From the NCBI GenBank assembly GCA_013360285.1, contig JABWCM010000032.1, positions 1 to 32,525 on the forward strand: a DNA stretch of 32,525 nucleotides, given 5' to 3'. The stretch is from Myxococcales bacterium. Lineage in GTDB: Bacteria > Myxococcota_A > UBA9042 > JABWCM01. Numbering within the stretch: position 1 is the stretch's first letter; each line of letters opens with the position of its first letter. Below the pieces are notes generated by a model, which was not told where the DNA came from, ran no database searches, and saw nothing but the letters and a program-made list of their open reading frames with translations. The translations under genes were made by a program, and so were the position numbers. This document shows positions 7,781 through 17,001 of the stretch, in pieces.

Positions 7781-8529
7781 GGATTCTCCCTTCTCCTGGT
7801 CGGATCGATTGATCGAAACTGTCGTGACCGGCGCAAATCGGTTCGTTCGAGGACTTTTTCCCTTCCGGTTCCAAGCAACCACAACAAAAACACGCCAAAA
7901 ACAAAACCCCCGATATGCGCCCACCACGCAACACCGCCGTCGGGTGCGCCCAGAAGGCTGAAAGTGCCGCTCAGAAACTGCATCACAAACCACAGGCCGA
8001 TAAACAGCAACGCCGGTACCCGCAGCGGTACCAGAACGATAAATACCGGCACGACGGTCAGCACCCGCGCGGTAGGATAAAGGATAAGATAAGCGCCCAT
8101 CACCCCGGAAATCGCGCCGCTGGCACCGACTGTGGGCACCGTGGAATCCCAGTTTGTAAACAGGTGAACCAAGGCGGCGCCGACACCGGCCACCAAATAA
8201 AACAACGCATACCGCCCGTGCCCCAGAAAATCTTCGACATTGTCGCCAAATATCCACAACATCCACAGATTTCCGATAACATGCATCCAGCCGCCGTGGG
8301 TGAACATGCTGGTTACGAATGGTCCGGCAAGTTCTTGCCACGACAGGTGTGCAGACAACGTTGGGTGTGAATAATGGGCCGGAACAAGGCCCCACTGATA
8401 AAACAGGGCTTCGAGCTGAGATGCGGGCAGGGTTATCTGATACAGCCACACCAACACGTTGGCCGCGACAATCGCGTAGTTGACATATGGAACCCGTCGA
8501 CTTGGAATATTGTCCCGGATCGGGAACAT
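7771..8529 (-). CDS. Rhomboid-family intramembrane serine protease
   Basis: A 252-residue membrane protein with six or more hydrophobic helices. The catalytic dyad is intact: Ser137 in GASGAISGVMGAY and His205 in WWAHIGGFVFG. The conserved HGGWMHVIGNLWMLWIFGDNVE loop that follows the first luminal segment is also present. It cleaves transmembrane helices of client proteins within the inner membrane. The downstream AgmX/PglI-type gene overlaps its last 10 bases, so the two are very likely co-translated; whether that single-helix protein is a client is speculation. The upstream gap to the divergent plus-strand operon is about 115 bases and must contain both promoters. Confidence 0.92.
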   Translation of the reverse strand: MFPIRDNIPSRRVPYVNYAIVAANVLVWLYQITLPASQLEALFYQWGLVPAHYSHPTLSAHLSWQELAGPFVTSMFTHGGWMHVIGNLWMLWIFGDNVEDFLGHGRYALFYLVAGVGAALVHLFTNWDSTVPTVGASGAISGVMGAYLILYPTARVLTVVPVFIVLVPLRVPALLFIGLWFVMQFLSGTFSLLGAPDGGVAWWAHIGGFVFGVFLLWLLGTGREKVLERTDLRRSRQFRSIDPTRRRENPWD

Positions 8530-8645
8530 GGAGGCTCTCTTGTGGTTTCGGATGTAAGCGGCGTGGTGTTACAACATCCACAGGCGTTGATGGGTACGGA
8601 CCACGCCCACGTCGTTGTACCCAGCGAAAGCAAATGTAGGTGATC

Positions 8646-10880
8646 ATGAACGAAAACTCCACTACCGGTAGCACGGAAGTCAGCCAGGCTTTGGCGTGGC
8701 GCAGCAAAATACGGACCGCGCTGCGTCCGTTCGACGCGCTGACCACGGCTCCGTCTGTCGCCGCATTGGACGTAATCAAGTTATTGCGGGTATTGGCAGC
8801 TCAGATCGATGCGGAATGTTCCCATCAGCGGCTGATTTCGGAGTATCTTGAACATAACCTCGCGGTTTTATTTCTTCGGATAACCGCTCTAAACGGTGCA
8901 CCCGCACAAACCCGCGCCTTGGGAGACGCCATGGCTCCCCTGTTGTGGGCTGCATTTTTGCACGATCCCGAAGATTTTGTTTTGTTGGCGGCATTAACCG
9001 AGCAGGCGCTTTTGGGATCGCCTGACGATGTTCGCCCGGATTTGCTCCAGGCGTTGCCCACCGCATTGGCCAATCCTGCCGCGGGGTTTCGGACACTTAC
9101 CCAGGCTGCCAAACTTGTTGTACATGGTTTTGGAGCAAAAGATGGGAAAGTTCGGTCCGCTGCGGAGCGAATCTTGGCAAAAACGGTGCAGGAATTGACG
9201 TCTTATTTGGCCAAATCTCCTTTTCAGTCTGAAATTGCCGAATGCAGGCTCCGCGTTGGGGCTGTTGTGCTGAAACGGAGCGACGGGAAAGCCCGGGTTG
9301 CGGCTTTTCGGCAAATGCGAACCTGGATAACCGACTATGAAGCTCGGTTTGGCGAAACCCCGGCAATGTTACGAGCAAAGGTCAGCACGGCTTTAAAGGC
9401 CGCCACCGATAAGGTGTCGCCCAATCCACAAATGAAAGTGGAAGCGCGCGATTTAATACTTACTTTAGATGCTGACTTGCAAATTTACAACGATGAGGAG
9501 TGGATACAACTTGTCACTGCCGCTGACCGCGCCGAATTGTTCAGCAAAGAAGAACGGCGAACGCTTGCGCAGGGATTAACGCGGCGTATTGACTCTGCGG
9601 CCGGTCCGATTGGCCACAGACTCAGGCGACTGCGGCGGGAACTTTGGGAGGCGTGTGGGGACGATGCGGCATTGCTTGCCGATTCCATTGAGCGGATCCA
9701 GAACGATCCGAAAGATCGCGCGGCTGCTTCGGAAATCATCGTTCGGGTTTGGGCCGACAAAAAAGCCGGTGCGCCGGACACCGACGTTCCTCCGGAATGT
9801 TTACAGGCGGCTGCCGAGGCCGCGTCCCACAGAACCTATGACGACTGGAGCGCTACGGATGCCAACCTGTGGCTGGACGTGCTGTTGCAACGTCTTGGAC
9901 CACAACCCGCGGCTGATTTGATGCTTCGCCACGTGTTGACCCTCAAGACGCTGCGTTCAGACGAGGCGCTGGTGACCCGGGTTGTTCATTTACTGGATTC
10001 ACTGGGTAACCAGGACGAAGCCTTTAAGTTAGCAAAACAAGGGATTGACAAAGAGGGTCTACTCGGGTTGCGGATTTGGGTCGCCCGTAAACTTCTGGAA
10101 AAAGGGGAGAGGTTGTCTGAAGCCGAGGCCCTGGTCCGACCCCTTGTGGCCATGGACGGGCCACTTGGTGTGGATGGACAACGGCTGCGTGATGAAATCA
10201 ACCGTCATCCGGCATACGAAGAGTCCCGGCGGGCAGAACTGTTGGAGTTTGAAGCCAAAATTCACGTCGGAACCGAAAAAAAACACAAACTGCGTGTATT
10301 GTTTCCCGGAACCGGCTTTGCGCTCGCCGAACTCGTCGATTCCCCTGCTCCTCCATCCTATGGCCACAAATATTTGCGGGTGATGATCCGGCGCGCCGAC
10401 TTACCCAGCTTTTTGGACATTGTGGATCTGCAGAAAGGAACCGAATTGTTTGCTCCGATACGCGGTGAAGATGACAAAAAAAACAAAGGTGGGCTGCGCG
10501 TTTATTGGGTTGCGGAAGGATCGGTTGCCGAGCCGGGATGGTCTGAGGAAAAACGTAAAAAACAGGTTCACTTACTGGAGGAGAAATTTAAGATAAACTC
10601 CGGTGCGTCCCTGCCGCTGAAAATCCTGCGGGTGCTCAAAACAAACAAAACCGCTTGGGCGGCGCTGGAAAGCCCGCCGGGTGTCAACCGTGAGTTGTTT
10701 CCGGCAGATGTCTGTATTTTGGCGGGCGATTTACCCGACGGAAAGTCGATAAAGGACCTCAGCGAAGGACAACGTGTATTTGCTCCGGTGGATGCAACCG
10801 ACGACCCCCGTGGAACCCAAGGCGAGAGGCGTTATCGGGTGCGTGGACCGATTGAAATCGCCGGAGGGGACCATGGGTGA
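8646..10880 (+). CDS. Large unrecognised protein A: helical repeats plus duplicated C-terminal domain
   Basis: A 744-residue protein that I do not recognise. There is no signal peptide or membrane helix, so it is probably cytoplasmic. Residues 1 to about 540 are predominantly helical, with TPR-like stretches such as LGNQDEAFKLAKQGIDKEG in the second half. The C-terminal 200 residues contain two copies of one small beta-rich domain (about 547-638 and 655-740). Both follow the plan L-x-L...A.AxL.SP...DLP...DL..G...FAP...DD....G.R.Y.V, possibly an OB or cold-shock-like barrel. The ATG at 8646 follows AGG by 5 bases; GTG 8640 is an alternative. It begins the five-gene run and its stop overlaps the next start by 8 bases, so A and B are probably made in matched amounts. 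Confidence 0.75.
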   Translation: MNENSTTGSTEVSQALAWRSKIRTALRPFDALTTAPSVAALDVIKLLRVLAAQIDAECSHQRLISEYLEHNLAVLFLRITALNGAPAQTRALGDAMAPLLWAAFLHDPEDFVLLAALTEQALLGSPDDVRPDLLQALPTALANPAAGFRTLTQAAKLVVHGFGAKDGKVRSAAERILAKTVQELTSYLAKSPFQSEIAECRLRVGAVVLKRSDGKARVAAFRQMRTWITDYEARFGETPAMLRAKVSTALKAATDKVSPNPQMKVEARDLILTLDADLQIYNDEEWIQLVTAADRAELFSKEERRTLAQGLTRRIDSAAGPIGHRLRRLRRELWEACGDDAALLADSIERIQNDPKDRAAASEIIVRVWADKKAGAPDTDVPPECLQAAAEAASHRTYDDWSATDANLWLDVLLQRLGPQPAADLMLRHVLTLKTLRSDEALVTRVVHLLDSLGNQDEAFKLAKQGIDKEGLLGLRIWVARKLLEKGERLSEAEALVRPLVAMDGPLGVDGQRLRDEINRHPAYEESRRAELLEFEAKIHVGTEKKHKLRVLFPGTGFALAELVDSPAPPSYGHKYLRVMIRRADLPSFLDIVDLQKGTELFAPIRGEDDKKNKGGLRVYWVAEGSVAEPGWSEEKRKKQVHLLEEKFKINSGASLPLKILRVLKTNKTAWAALESPPGVNRELFPADVCILAGDLPDGKSIKDLSEGQRVFAPVDATDDPRGTQGERRYRVRGPIEIAGGDHG

Positions 10881-13800
10881 CGTCGAGTTTGTGATCCCCG
10901 TACCGATTCACGTACACCTGCGTGCCGGGGTGATCGCCAAAACGTTGTATCAGGCGCTCAAGGTGGGAACCGACGAGATCGGGGCCATTTCGCGTCTGCC
11001 GGACCGGATCGTGGTGGCCGTTGCCGAAACTGCCGTAGGTTCATCTGTTTTCGAAGTGAACCTTGGGATTCCTGTTGGCGACCTCATCTGGACGGTGACG
11101 GCGAGACGTGCCGATAGTTTGCCTTCGCCGGACAAACCCTGGTCCGAGTACCGGTTTGTTCCCAGGTGTACCGACGCAGCGCCGCCGCCTCTTTCGGTTA
11201 TCCGAGCAACGTTTTTTCTGACTCTTGGTGTTCCACACGACGAACTCTACGCCGTTGCCTACAACGATGGTGTTTTGCGGGTTGAAGTTGCCGCACCTGG
11301 GTCCGGGCATAGCCGTGTGCCCGACCAAATCGATTTTGCCGGCGAGCAATGGGTGCGACTGGACGACGAGTTTGAAAATACGGCGTCCATTTTCAGCGTT
11401 GTTCAGCGGTTTGCTGCCATCTATGGAAAAACCGGCACCCAACAGTTGTTGCAGTGGATCCATCACCAAGAGACCGCCCCGCCGTTGGCCGACCCACCAA
11501 AAATGGAACCGGCGCCGCCGGACCCCGCCGATTCGGCCTCGCCGACCGCGCCGGTTCGGGATGTGCCTGCAGCGATAGCGGAAGCGATTTTTGCCGGTGA
11601 TTTTGTTGACGAATCCGACCTGGAAAGTCCCGATGGCCGCGCCTTTTTTCGTAAGTTACCGCTTGATGTCGCCAGAAGATGGCTAAATCGTAATGTTTCC
11701 CGTATTCATCGACCATATGATCTGTGGCGGCATGCGCGCATGCGCCACCAATGGTCCCTTGTCGACCCCACCCTGGCGTCTCCGTCTCCCCGTTCGGTAC
11801 AACGGGCACTGGTAAGTTATCTCGCCCACACCGCGCCGGACGAGCGGGACGTCCGTGTTGCCGAAGGGTTAAGGCGCCAGGGATTCCGCATTGACCAGGA
11901 GCCTATCTCGCATCCCGTACTCAAGTTACCGACCGAACTTGTACGCGAAGTGTGCAGCATGATGCCTCGTGATGCCATTTTGCGCCTCATGACAACCTTG
12001 AAACACGTTGTGGATCCCGACGCACGCCTGACGGCCGTGTTGGCAGGTCTACAGCAGGGTCTGGCCGACCACGATTTGACCCAGCAGGAAGGGCCCGCAT
12101 TGTCGCTGGTGCATTGGTTGTACGACCTGGGTGCCGGCACCGACGTTTGGCTTTTGGCTGGTGGGCGAATGGTCGCGGGGCTAGGTCGCTTATGTTACCG
12201 ATACCCGGCGATTCGCGCCACCATTTCCGAAGTGATCTCGGAAGTGGATGGTCAATGGAATCCCACCAGCGAGGTGGATAAAACCTTTCGTGCCGCCGCG
12301 TTTGGCGACGAAAAACAAGCTGCGGAATCGATTGCCTACGTCGATCGGTTGTTTGCCGCTGCCGGTTTGGGTCCGTGGCCGATCGGTCGATTGATCTTAG
12401 CCGACTTGGCGCAACGCCGCGGCGATGACACTGCGGCGCGGCGGTTTGCCGCTGAAGCGGCGTCCAATCACGGAAACTGGCCGGAGACACTGTTGTGGTA
12501 CGCGGATTTGGAGTCGGCGAATGGGGACGACGCGAAAGCATTGGCGTTGCTTGAGCCGTTACGAAACCACCCAACGGTTCGCCCACGGCTCGGGCGGCTT
12601 CATTTTCGCCTCGGACAGCTTCAACAAGCTCGGTCTTTAGGTTTCACCGGTCACCGTATTGTTGAAACACCGGCCCAGGCGGATTCAACTACCCCAGACC
12701 CACCGTTAACCATCCACGACGTCGACTCGTTGTTTCTGCCCCCTGTCGCAACCTCGTTGGACCGACAAATAAAGCTATGGTTGGCTTTGGGATACGGTGA
12801 ACTTGCCGTAGCTACACTGGTACACCGGTTTGAATCCAAGTCGGCAGATGAAGAGTGTGTGTGGCGTTTGTGCGAAATGACCCAAGGACCCTTTGCCCAC
12901 CTGATCCACGTAGACAAACGACGTCTTGCGGAGCAGGCGTTGTTGGCAACCGGTGCTGCGTTGCCGGGTGCGGGTGGTTATCAAGCCGCCCGTTCTCTGT
13001 TGATAGCGGAAGCGCTCCTGCGACAGGTCGGGGACCTCACCCGGGCCGACACATTGGCAATGATCCACCGCGACGTGTTGGATCGTACAGTGGAGCAGGG
13101 TGTGCGGGCGCCGTGGTTGACCGTGGCTTGGCTTGAGTGGTTGGAAAGCCGTCTTGCGGCGGGTCACCCCGAAGCCTGGGAACAACGCCGCGGCCTGTGC
13201 CTTCGTAACTTACGAGAAACACCGATTCAGGAGGTGGCTGTTTTGACCACTGCCGGCAAATTATACCGCCAACTTGTGCAGTACCATGCGGAAAGTGCAC
13301 GGTTTTTGGCCGACGGCTTGCTCGCCGGTTTGCCGGACAGCGCCGGCGCGTTGCAGTCCGGGGACCAAGACACGGCGCAGGCGGTTATTGAGTTGTTGCG
13401 GGTGATATTGGCCGACGACCACGCCGAGGACGAGCGGCTAAAACACGCGCCGGACCTGCGGGTCACTGCGGCTTTGGAACACGTTGCCACCCACCGGTGG
13501 GATGCGGCTTTGTCTGCCGGCGTTGCCTTATGTAACCGAGAACTGCTGCCAACTTACCGCTATCAAGCGGTTAAAGTTCAGCTTGCCGCGCTGGCCATGA
13601 TCAACGATTTCGCTGCCTCCCCCATGATTCGTAAAGGCTGGACCCGTGCCGAAGAAGGGCCGGACGAGGTTGCGTGGCCCACGTGGCGAGCGTTTCTGAC
13701 CACCGACGATCCCCGATTGTTGGGTCCGGCGTGGGGGATTATCGAGACTTTGCCCAAAAAGCGGACCATTGGAATCCGCGAAGCAGCGTCGATTGCCGAT

Positions 13801-14217
13801 TTGTTCGGGCATATGGTCGCTACCGTCGTCGCAGAGTTGCCGTGGACCGGTCACAAAGTGCCGATGTGGTCGTTTTGGGACACCTTTCCGGGGCGCGCCT
13901 ACTGGTTGGCGCGTGCGTTGGTCAGCGGTACGTACACATTGAGCCGCCTGGTTTCCGCCACAAATTTCCCCGCCGCTGCTGCTTTTCCCGATCCTCCCGA
14001 TTGGACTGAGGTGCTGGTCGATGCGGTAAAATTAGTGAAAGTGGACTACAAGGGGGTCCTTGGCGTAAATAAGGACTGGGATGGTGTGTTGAGAGGCTGG
14101 CCGGCTTCAGGCGCCGATGTGGCGTCCGCGTTGTTTCGATTGGCCGCGGCCCTGCCGCCGGCGCCGTCGGGTGAGTTGTTTTTGGCCTCCATGGTTGGGG
14201 CAATCAAGGGAGCATAA
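10873..14217 (+). CDS. Very large unrecognised protein B: beta-rich N terminus and long helical-repeat body
   Basis: A 1114-residue protein of unknown family. The start at ATG 10873 has GGAGG 5 bases upstream; the frame is open further upstream, but that part lies inside protein A. Residues 1-190 are rich in Val/Ile and short strands; residues 200-232 are a Pro/Ala/Asp linker. The remainder is almost entirely helical with TPR-like pairs, for example LILADLAQRRGDDTAARRFA followed by a block containing LLWYADLESANGDDAKALAL, a pattern of solenoid scaffolds. I see no catalytic motif, signal peptide or membrane span. Coupled to A by overlap, and with the lipoprotein gene starting just after its stop, it probably serves with the kinase and PEGA proteins downstream as a scaffold or sensor platform; that is inference from context. 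Confidence 0.75.
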   Translation: MGDVEFVIPVPIHVHLRAGVIAKTLYQALKVGTDEIGAISRLPDRIVVAVAETAVGSSVFEVNLGIPVGDLIWTVTARRADSLPSPDKPWSEYRFVPRCTDAAPPPLSVIRATFFLTLGVPHDELYAVAYNDGVLRVEVAAPGSGHSRVPDQIDFAGEQWVRLDDEFENTASIFSVVQRFAAIYGKTGTQQLLQWIHHQETAPPLADPPKMEPAPPDPADSASPTAPVRDVPAAIAEAIFAGDFVDESDLESPDGRAFFRKLPLDVARRWLNRNVSRIHRPYDLWRHARMRHQWSLVDPTLASPSPRSVQRALVSYLAHTAPDERDVRVAEGLRRQGFRIDQEPISHPVLKLPTELVREVCSMMPRDAILRLMTTLKHVVDPDARLTAVLAGLQQGLADHDLTQQEGPALSLVHWLYDLGAGTDVWLLAGGRMVAGLGRLCYRYPAIRATISEVISEVDGQWNPTSEVDKTFRAAAFGDEKQAAESIAYVDRLFAAAGLGPWPIGRLILADLAQRRGDDTAARRFAAEAASNHGNWPETLLWYADLESANGDDAKALALLEPLRNHPTVRPRLGRLHFRLGQLQQARSLGFTGHRIVETPAQADSTTPDPPLTIHDVDSLFLPPVATSLDRQIKLWLALGYGELAVATLVHRFESKSADEECVWRLCEMTQGPFAHLIHVDKRRLAEQALLATGAALPGAGGYQAARSLLIAEALLRQVGDLTRADTLAMIHRDVLDRTVEQGVRAPWLTVAWLEWLESRLAAGHPEAWEQRRGLCLRNLRETPIQEVAVLTTAGKLYRQLVQYHAESARFLADGLLAGLPDSAGALQSGDQDTAQAVIELLRVILADDHAEDERLKHAPDLRVTAALEHVATHRWDAALSAGVALCNRELLPTYRYQAVKVQLAALAMINDFAASPMIRKGWTRAEEGPDEVAWPTWRAFLTTDDPRLLGPAWGIIETLPKKRTIGIREAASIADLFGHMVATVVAELPWTGHKVPMWSFWDTFPGRAYWLARALVSGTYTLSRLVSATNFPAAAAFPDPPDWTEVLVDAVKLVKVDYKGVLGVNKDWDGVLRGWPASGADVASALFRLAAALPPAPSGELFLASMVGAIKGA

Positions 14218-14218
14218 C

Positions 14219-15094
14219 GTGCCATTGTTCATTCGTTGCCTCAAAACGTGTCATCGCCTTGCTGTTCTGTGCGCCGCAGTTGGAATCGGCATGGTCGGCT
14301 GGACCTGTGCCGAACTGGATGTGGCGGAGATGCGGTTTGCTTGTCAAAAAGACGAGGACTGCGACGCGGATTATGCCTGCCTCGTTGAGCCGGGATTGTC
14401 GACTCGGATCTGCAAACTCGTCACGTCGAGTTTTGGCCCCGACCTGGTACTAACGTTAAAAAACATGACGGCCCACGTGGGTCAGTTGACGGAAATCCGG
14501 GTCGTATCCGGGTCCGGATTTTTGCGCGCGAGGGCGATTTTGGACCCGCTGGACGCGCCGGAGGCGCTCATTGAGATGCCCGGGGCGGTTCCGGCAATCG
14601 GCCTGCCGTATACCTTACAAGCTTACGCCGACCTCGACAAAAGCGGCGATTACACACCCCCCAAAGCCGATCACGCCTGGGAACGGGAGTTGACCAGCGC
14701 CACGTATGAATTTGTTCATGACACGTTGTTCGTCGACCTCGAAGAGCCCAAACCCATCGGCGGCGATTTTGTGCTGCACGTGACCGGAATGGATAAATTC
14801 CACAAAAATGCCCTATTTGAAGTCCGGGTGCGGGAAATGGCCACCGGGGCCACCGTAGGCATGTATCGTTTGGCAAAAATTCCCGACGCAGCAGACTTCA
14901 AAGTGTTGATTCCGGGAATTATCGATGCCAGTTCCGTTTATGAAGTGGACTTTTACGCCGATGTAAACGGAAACAAGGAGTACGACACGATTCCCACCGA
15001 CCATGCCTGGCGGATCAAACAAGAGGCGACTCCCGATGCGGAACTGATCTTGGAGTGGGAACATACCCCCGATTTTGTGGATATCCAGTTCTAA
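14219..15094 (+). CDS. Probable lipoprotein with two tandem domains carrying Asp-rich loops ending in DHAW
   Basis: A 291-residue exported protein, start GTG 14219 with GGGAG 6 bases upstream, one base after the previous stop. A hydrophobic signal precedes GWTC-AEL; the lipobox is atypical (Trp-Thr before Cys), so lipidation is uncertain. Next is a small four-Cys motif (FACQKDEDCDADYACLVE and a later ICK), of a type common in myxobacterial surface proteins. Then two similar domains of about 110 residues each end in an acidic loop: DLDKSGDYTPPKADHAW near residue 138 and DVNGNKEYDTIPTDHAW near 247. These loops resemble calcium-binding DxDxxG loops. As the only clearly exported member of the set without a kinase domain, it could be a sensor or ligand-binding partner of the downstream kinase. 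Confidence 0.75.
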   Translation: MPLFIRCLKTCHRLAVLCAAVGIGMVGWTCAELDVAEMRFACQKDEDCDADYACLVEPGLSTRICKLVTSSFGPDLVLTLKNMTAHVGQLTEIRVVSGSGFLRARAILDPLDAPEALIEMPGAVPAIGLPYTLQAYADLDKSGDYTPPKADHAWERELTSATYEFVHDTLFVDLEEPKPIGGDFVLHVTGMDKFHKNALFEVRVREMATGATVGMYRLAKIPDAADFKVLIPGIIDASSVYEVDFYADVNGNKEYDTIPTDHAWRIKQEATPDAELILEWEHTPDFVDIQF

Positions 15095-15124
15095 ACTTTT
15101 GAGAGGTTGGATTCAGGAGCGTTT

Positions 15125-16990
15125 ATGTCCCGTTGTTGTCCGATTTGTTTGGAAGATAAAGAAACAGACCGCTGCGAGCGCTGTGATGTATCGACCATCA
15201 ACAAAAGCCGGATTCAGGCAAAAGACCCATGGATCGGCAAAACTTTTGCCAATAAATACCTCATCGAAAGCCGGCTTGGTTCGGGGGGAATGGGTGTGGT
15301 GTACCAAGCACGCCAAGTGGACATGGATCGGCTCGTGGCCCTGAAGGTTCTCAATCGCCGAACCGCACCGGAAATGCACGCCATCCAACGATTTTATCGA
15401 GAGATGCGCGCGACCACGCGGGTGGAGCATCCCAATACCGTGCGGGTGTACGACTTCGGCCACACCGAAGACGGGGAAATGTATTTGGCCATGGAATACC
15501 TGTCGGGGCGAACGCTTGGGCAGGTTGTGGAGCAAGACGGGCCGCTCCCCCTGGATCGTACCTTACGTATCGGCATCATGATCGCCAAAGCACTGGGCGC
15601 GGCCCACGCGCAGGGCATTGTTCACCGCGACCTGAAACCCGAAAACATCTTTTTGATCGATGTGTTTGGGGAACCCGATTACGTCAAAGTGCTCGATTTT
15701 GGTATTGCGCGTTTCGCCGAAGCCGACGATGGGACAGGCGGTGCTACGTTGACAACGACCGGGTTGATAGTCGGCACCCCGGCGTTTATGTCGCCCGAGC
15801 AGGCGATGGGTGCGCCGGCCGATGGTCGTTCGGACATCTACTCGCTGGGTGTTGTGTTGTACATGATGGCCACCGGGCAGGTTCCTTTCCGCGGCGCGAC
15901 GCCTTATGTGCTGCATAGCCACGTTCATCTGCCGCCGCCGGCGCCGAGTCTCGTGGCCCCGGGGGCGGTTCCGCCTGTTTTGGAACGTTGTATTCTTAAG
16001 TTACTGAACAAAGAACCCGAACAACGGCCGCAGTCGGCAGACGATTGCATCACCTTGTTTGAGCAGTGCCGGTTGGAACTGGGTTTGACAACCGGAGCAT
16101 CGCCCCGCCCCGCACTGCGCGCCGGCGCCACCGGGGTTACGGCTCCCAAATCCGCCCCGATGACCTATGGGACCGCGGTGGATGTCACGTTGGCGGCCGA
16201 TGCCGAACCGGTGTTGGCTCCTTCTTCGCCGCCGCCGTCCAAAAAATCCGGAAACGGGGTATGGGTTGTGTTGGCCGGCATCGTGGTGGTTGCCGCCGTG
16301 GCGTTGGGGTGGTGGACCCTATCCGTGACAGACGATTCGGCTACGGTGTCGCCACAGGCGACCACGACGGCACCGACTCCAGTTCAGCCCAAATCGGAAA
16401 GACCGGCCCCGGAACAACCTTCCCAGCCGGAGCCCAAACCCGATCCAACGCCGGCAGCGGATCAAGGTGCCGTCATTGCTGAAGCCGCACCGCAGGTGGA
16501 GGTGCCCCCGCCTGTGGAACCTCAGCCGACGCCGGCGGCGGAAACCCCTCCCCCGACTACTCCCCAGGCCGTACAACGTATGGTGAGGGTGTCGTCGACT
16601 CCTACTGGAGCGTTGGTTTTAGTCAACGGCGAAGAATGGGGAACGACCCCCCTTGAACGCCCGGTGGATTCGGGGGTCAAAGGTACCATGGAGTTTCGTG
16701 GTGAGGGTCAACAAAGTTTGACCGTGCCGTTTGATTCCGACAAACAAACCGATATTGCCGTTGTGTTGGCGGCTGTGCCGAAGGTTACAAAAAAGGGAGC
16801 ACCCCGCCCAGGTGAGCAAGCGGTTGCCGGTACCGTCTCCCAGCCAACCACCGCGCCGGCTCCTACCGACGCGCCTCCAGTTGAGCACAAACCGGTCATC
16901 GAAAAATGGGAGGATGCTCCGACAGGCAAACCGGTACCCCAACAAAACCCCGACCCCAACCCCCACCACATTGAAAAGTGGAAAAAATAA
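15125..16990 (+). CDS. Transmembrane Ser/Thr protein kinase with N-terminal zinc ribbon and C-terminal PEGA domain
   Basis: A 621-residue eukaryotic-like kinase. The ATG at 15125 is chosen because AGGAG lies 5 bases upstream. Residues 5-20 form a two-CxxC zinc ribbon (C5, C8, C17, C20). The kinase domain (about 40-315) has the Gly loop GSGGMGVVY, Lys74, catalytic HRDLKPEN with Asp169, DFG with Asp191 and the activation-segment end GTPAFMSPEQ, so it should be active. A single membrane helix lies at about 378-400, followed by a Pro/Thr-rich periplasmic spacer, a PEGA domain (about 487-545) and a Pro-rich tail. This is the common Hanks-type architecture of Myxococcota. It phosphorylates Ser/Thr on cytoplasmic partners, plausibly proteins A or B encoded upstream. 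Confidence 0.92.
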   Translation: MSRCCPICLEDKETDRCERCDVSTINKSRIQAKDPWIGKTFANKYLIESRLGSGGMGVVYQARQVDMDRLVALKVLNRRTAPEMHAIQRFYREMRATTRVEHPNTVRVYDFGHTEDGEMYLAMEYLSGRTLGQVVEQDGPLPLDRTLRIGIMIAKALGAAHAQGIVHRDLKPENIFLIDVFGEPDYVKVLDFGIARFAEADDGTGGATLTTTGLIVGTPAFMSPEQAMGAPADGRSDIYSLGVVLYMMATGQVPFRGATPYVLHSHVHLPPPAPSLVAPGAVPPVLERCILKLLNKEPEQRPQSADDCITLFEQCRLELGLTTGASPRPALRAGATGVTAPKSAPMTYGTAVDVTLAADAEPVLAPSSPPPSKKSGNGVWVVLAGIVVVAAVALGWWTLSVTDDSATVSPQATTTAPTPVQPKSERPAPEQPSQPEPKPDPTPAADQGAVIAEAAPQVEVPPPVEPQPTPAAETPPPTTPQAVQRMVRVSSTPTGALVLVNGEEWGTTPLERPVDSGVKGTMEFRGEGQQSLTVPFDSDKQTDIAVVLAAVPKVTKKGAPRPGEQAVAGTVSQPTTAPAPTDAPPVEHKPVIEKWEDAPTGKPVPQQNPDPNPHHIEKWKK

Positions 16991-17001
16991 CGAAGGCGAC
17001 C

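Noticed and set aside
7781-8779. A 529-residue minus-strand frame reading through the rhomboid region into the AgmX/PglI-type gene
   Set aside because: The upstream part overlaps the real rhomboid gene in another frame and shows no family features; the downstream gene has its own start at 7780 with a good ribosome site.
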